Below, piece after piece: positions 31,484 to 34,294 of a stretch of DNA of 34,294 nt (the stretch's first letter is position 1; the number at the start of each line of letters is the position of its first letter). The position numbers and the translations under genes were made by a program. This DNA is from Verrucomicrobiales bacterium (GTDB lineage: Bacteria > Verrucomicrobiota > Verrucomicrobiia > Limisphaerales > UBA9464): contig SYEM01000012.1 of NCBI GenBank assembly GCA_005801385.1, positions 1 through 34,294 of the forward strand. Direction: 5' to 3'. The notes under the pieces were generated by a model. It did not search any database. It saw only the letters and a program-made list of their open reading frames with translations, and was not told the origin of the DNA.

Positions 31484-34030
31484 ATGACCTCCAACCCCTC
31501 CTCCCCGACGACCGACGGCGTTGTCCTGACGACCCTCCCCAACGGTTTCCAGCTGATCCTGAAGGAGGATCACAGCGCGCCGGTGGTCAGCGCCCAGGTC
31601 TGGTGTCGCGCCGGAAGCATCGACGAAGGCCGATGGCTGGGGGCGGGTCTTTCGCACGTCCTCGAGCACATGCTCTTCAAGGGCACCTCGACCCGACCGG
31701 GGGCCCGGATCGACCAGGAGGTCCAGAGCGCCGGCGGCTACATAAACGCCTACACGTCGTTCGACCGCACCGTCTACTGGATCAACGTTCCGAACACCGG
31801 CGCCCGGGTCGCCATCGACATCCTGTGCGACATCGTCCAGAACGCGACGCTGCCCGAGGACGAACTCGTCAAGGAACTCGACGTCATCCGGCGCGAGATG
31901 GACATGGGACAGGACGACCCCGGCCGCCGCAGCGGGAAGCGCCTCTTCGAGACTGCCTACGTCCGCAGCCCCTACCGGTATCCGGTCATCGGCATCCCCG
32001 ACATCTTCAACCGGATCACACGGGCCGACCTGCTGGCCTACTACTCGGAGAAATACGCACCCAACAACTGCTTCCTTGTCGTGGTGGGTGACTTCCAGGT
32101 GTCCGAGGTGGTGGACCAGGTCACGAAGGCCTTCACCGGGAGCGGGGCCCGGGCTGTCCCACCGGCCCCGGTGATCCCGGAGCCTCCCCAGACCGCCCCC
32201 CGGGAGGTGGTGGAGGAGGCGCCGGTCGAGCTCTGCCACTTCCACATGGCCTGGCATATCCCGGACGTCCGCCATGAGGACGCCCCCGCGCTGGAGGTGC
32301 TGGCGACGCTGGCCGGACACGGGCGGAGCTCGCGGCTCTACCGCGAGGTCCGCGACCGAGCCGCACTGGTGCATTCGGTGAGCGCCTGGACCTACTCGCC
32401 CGGGCACGAGGGGCTGTTCGGGATCAGCGGGACCTGTGACGGCCCGCGGTTGTCGGAGGCCCGGACCGCCATCCTCGGGGAGCTGGAGCGGATGAAGACC
32501 GAGCGGGTGGGAGGCGATGAGCTCTCCAAGGCCCTCAAGCAGTTCACCGCCGGAGCCCTTGCCAGCCGGAAGACGATGGAGGGCCAGGCCGAGGACCTCG
32601 GCTCGAACTGGATGCGGGCCCATGACCTTGGATTCAGTGAACGCTTCCTGGAGGCGATCCGCCGGCTCACCCCTGCCGACCTCCAATCTGTGGCCCAGCG
32701 CTACCTGACGGAGGCGAACCGGACCGTCTACGGCCTCGTCCCGGAGGACCAGGTCCCCAGGACCGTCTCCCGCCCGACGATCGTGTCGGAGAACCCGGTC
32801 CGACTGACCCGGCTGCCCAACGGGCTCCGGCTGCTGGTGAAGGAGGACCATCGCCTGCCCTTCGTGGAGTTCCGACTCGCCCTGCATGGTGGACTGCTCA
32901 GCGAGTCGGAGTCCGACTCCGGCATCGGCACCCTGCTCTGTCGGATGCTCTCCAAGGGGACCCATCACCGGAGCGCCGATCAGCTGGCCGCGGCCATCGA
33001 GGGCCTTGGGGCCAGTCTGGAGCCCTTCGCCGGAAACCACAGCATGGGGGTCACGGGCGAGTTTCTCCGGGAGGATTTCGCGACCGGGCTCGACCTGCTC
33101 ACCGACGTCCTCCTCAACCCCGCCCTGCGTCCGGACGCCCTCGAGCGGGAACGGGCTGCCCAGCTCGCCGCGATCCGGGGACAGCGCGACCAGCTCCTCA
33201 AGTGCGCCTTCACGGCCATGCGCCGCGGCCTGTTCGGACCCCGGGGCTACGGTCTCGACCTCGCCGGCACCGAGTCGTCAGTGAATGCCCTCAACCCCAG
33301 TACGCTCGGGGCCTTCCATCGACGCTGGATGACCCCCTCCAACGCCGTGCTCGCCGTCTATGGCGATCTCCAGGCCGATGCGGCGATCGAGGCGATCCAG
33401 GCCTCGCTCGGGTCGTGGACCGGTGCGGCCGTCACCCCGGACCTCAGCGGAGGGGTCGGCATCCACCAGGCCCGGCACCTCGAGACCCGGGACAAGGAAC
33501 AGGCGGTGATCGCCCTGGGGTACCCGGGGACGACCTTCGACAACCCCGACCGCTATGCGCTGGAACTGCTCCAGGAGGCCTGTTCGGACATGGGGAGCCG
33601 ACTGTTCCTGCGGATCCGGGACACGCTCGGGCTCGCCTACTACGTGGGGGCCTCGCACTTCGTCGGCCGCCGCCCGGGCTACTTCGCCTTCTACTGCGGG
33701 ACCGCACCGCAGCACTGCGAGCAGGTGGAGTCGGAACTGCGGGCGCAGGCGGAGCTGCTGCGGACCGGAGGCCTGACCCCCGAGGAGCTGGCCCGGGCCA
33801 AGGCGAAGGTCATTGGACAGAGGAAGATCGCCCGACAGGATCTCGGGCACCAGGCCATGACCGCCGCCCTCGATGAGCTCTACGGGCTCGGCTACCAACA
33901 CGGGGACACCGAGGACGCCCGATTCGAGCGGGTGACCCTTGAGGAGGTCGCCGCAGCGGCAGGACGCTACCTTGTGTCCGACCAATCGGTCGTTTCAGTG
34001 GTCCGCGGTCAGGACGCCGGAGCGGCCTGA
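31484..34030 (+). CDS. M16-family zinc metallopeptidase (two-domain, pitrilysin-like)
   Basis: The 848-residue protein is a fusion of two M16 halves. The first half has the inverted zinc motif HVLEH (H58, E61, H62) and the downstream glutamate helix [14 protein letters not shown]. In the second half (from about residue 440) the equivalent motif has become [10 protein letters not shown] (483-487 region), so only the first half can be catalytic, as in known two-domain M16 enzymes. I chose the ATG at 31484. The frame is open from 31295, but that part is Pro/Arg-rich and overlaps the preceding gene. No signal peptide is clear, so the protein is probably cytoplasmic. Its last 22 bp overlap the 3' end of the convergent gcvP gene. 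Confidence 0.92.
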   Translation: MTSNPSSPTTDGVVLTTLPNGFQLILKEDHSAPVVSAQVWCRAGSIDEGRWLGAGLSHVLEHMLFKGTSTRPGARIDQEVQSAGGYINAYTSFDRTVYWINVPNTGARVAIDILCDIVQNATLPEDELVKELDVIRREMDMGQDDPGRRSGKRLFETAYVRSPYRYPVIGIPDIFNRITRADLLAYYSEKYAPNNCFLVVVGDFQVSEVVDQVTKAFTGSGARAVPPAPVIPEPPQTAPREVVEEAPVELCHFHMAWHIPDVRHEDAPALEVLATLAGHGRSSRLYREVRDRAALVHSVSAWTYSPGHEGLFGISGTCDGPRLSEARTAILGELERMKTERVGGDELSKALKQFTAGALASRKTMEGQAEDLGSNWMRAHDLGFSERFLEAIRRLTPADLQSVAQRYLTEANRTVYGLVPEDQVPRTVSRPTIVSENPVRLTRLPNGLRLLVKEDHRLPFVEFRLALHGGLLSESESDSGIGTLLCRMLSKGTHHRSADQLAAAIEGLGASLEPFAGNHSMGVTGEFLREDFATGLDLLTDVLLNPALRPDALERERAAQLAAIRGQRDQLLKCAFTAMRRGLFGPRGYGLDLAGTESSVNALNPSTLGAFHRRWMTPSNAVLAVYGDLQADAAIEAIQASLGSWTGAAVTPDLSGGVGIHQARHLETRDKEQAVIALGYPGTTFDNPDRYALELLQEACSDMGSRLFLRIRDTLGLAYYVGASHFVGRRPGYFAFYCGTAPQHCEQVESELRAQAELLRTGGLTPEELARAKAKVIGQRKIARQDLGHQAMTAALDELYGLGYQHGDTEDARFERVTLEEVAAAAGRYLVSDQSVVSVVRGQDAGAA

Positions 34031-34294
34031 TAGGCCTCCATGCCGACGCAGGAGCAGACGAGGTTCCGATCCCCGAAGACGTTGTCGACACGTCCGACCG
34101 CAGGCCAGAATTTGAACTGGCGCAGGCCGGCCACGGGATAGGCGGCCTGTTCGCGGCTGTATGGCCGATCCCATCGGTCCGCCGAAACCACCTCGGCCGG
34201 ATGCGGGGCGTTCTTGAGGGGATTGTTCTTCGGATCCACCGCCCCGGACTCCACAGCCTGGATCTCGGCGTGGATCGCGATCATCGCGTCGCAG
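34009..34294 (-). CDS. gcvP: Glycine dehydrogenase (decarboxylating), C-terminal end
   Basis: Only the last 94 codons are in the window; the rest lies beyond the right edge. The end reads [11 protein letters not shown], then [17 protein letters not shown] and [10 protein letters not shown], with [20 protein letters not shown] near the end. This is the very conserved C-terminus of the P-protein of the glycine cleavage system, which decarboxylates glycine with PLP and passes the aminomethyl group to GcvH. The stop at 34009-34011 lies inside the M16 coding region on the other strand. Confidence 0.93.
   Translation of the reverse strand, partial: CDAMIAIHAEIQAVESGAVDPKNNPLKNAPHPAEVVSADRWDRPYSREQAAYPVAGLRQFKFWPAVGRVDNVFGDRNLVCSCVGMEAYQAAPAS

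Noticed and set aside
1-34294. CRISPR arrays, insertion sequences, prophage or tRNA-linked integration
   Set aside because: No regular spaced repeats, no transposase or integrase motif and no tRNA cloverleaf could be found by eye.

Overview
The window is a high-GC, gene-dense chromosomal segment that is most likely from a Verrucomicrobiota member of the PVC superphylum. The evidence is taxonomic flavour rather than a marker gene. It carries a Minf_1886-type protein, a family I know as restricted to Verrucomicrobia and Planctomycetes. It also has a DUF1501 / planctomycete-cytochrome (DUF1549-DUF1553) pair, two proteins with PEP-CTERM-like tails, and few start codons with a Shine-Dalgarno sequence. 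No rRNA, tRNA, phage, transposase or CRISPR array is visible.

Layout, left to right. (1) 1-3026, minus strand: an assimilatory sulfate reduction operon transcribed cysI, cysH, cysD, with cysD cut by the window edge. (2) 3316-4026, plus: a small exported protein with a PEP-CTERM-like tail. (3) 10263 down to 4057, minus: a probable operon of lipoprotein, four-helix membrane protein, PadR regulator, large HAAS/VIT/PEP-CTERM membrane protein, rhomboid protease and glycosyltransferase. GTGA overlaps couple the middle three genes. (4) 10264-10589: an intergenic repeat element with inverted ends. (5) 11890-10590, minus: a membrane-anchored hypothetical protein and recR. (6) 12845-11964, minus: an exported sugar-phosphate-isomerase-like protein.

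(7) 18927 down to 12931, minus: the most unusual locus. A compact run of six genes encodes an RsbW-type kinase, a STAS protein, a membrane-anchored tandem TrpX-type substrate-binding protein, a STAS protein fused to an unrecognised domain of about 300 residues, an ABC permease and an ABC ATPase. It joins the parts of a partner-switching phospho-relay to a complete TrpXYZ-like ABC transporter. (8) 19099-21265, plus: an FmdB-like zinc ribbon and a large coiled-coil membrane protein. (9) 21266-21692: a second copy of the inverted-end repeat element. (10) 21693-23087, plus: a subtilisin-family protease with a secretin-like STN domain. (11) 23088-23470: a convergent intergenic region that may hold a structured RNA. 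(12) 28151-23471, minus: the DUF1549/DUF1553/LamG cytochrome-like protein and its DUF1501 partner, preceded by a 27-bp imperfect palindrome. (13) 30615-28323, minus: argF and ispH. (14) 30800-31356, plus: a tiny membrane ORF and the Minf_1886-type gene. (15) 31484-34030, plus: a two-domain M16 peptidase, convergent with and overlapping the 3' end of gcvP.

All calls come from reading the translated sequence and comparing it with remembered family signatures; no database search was run.
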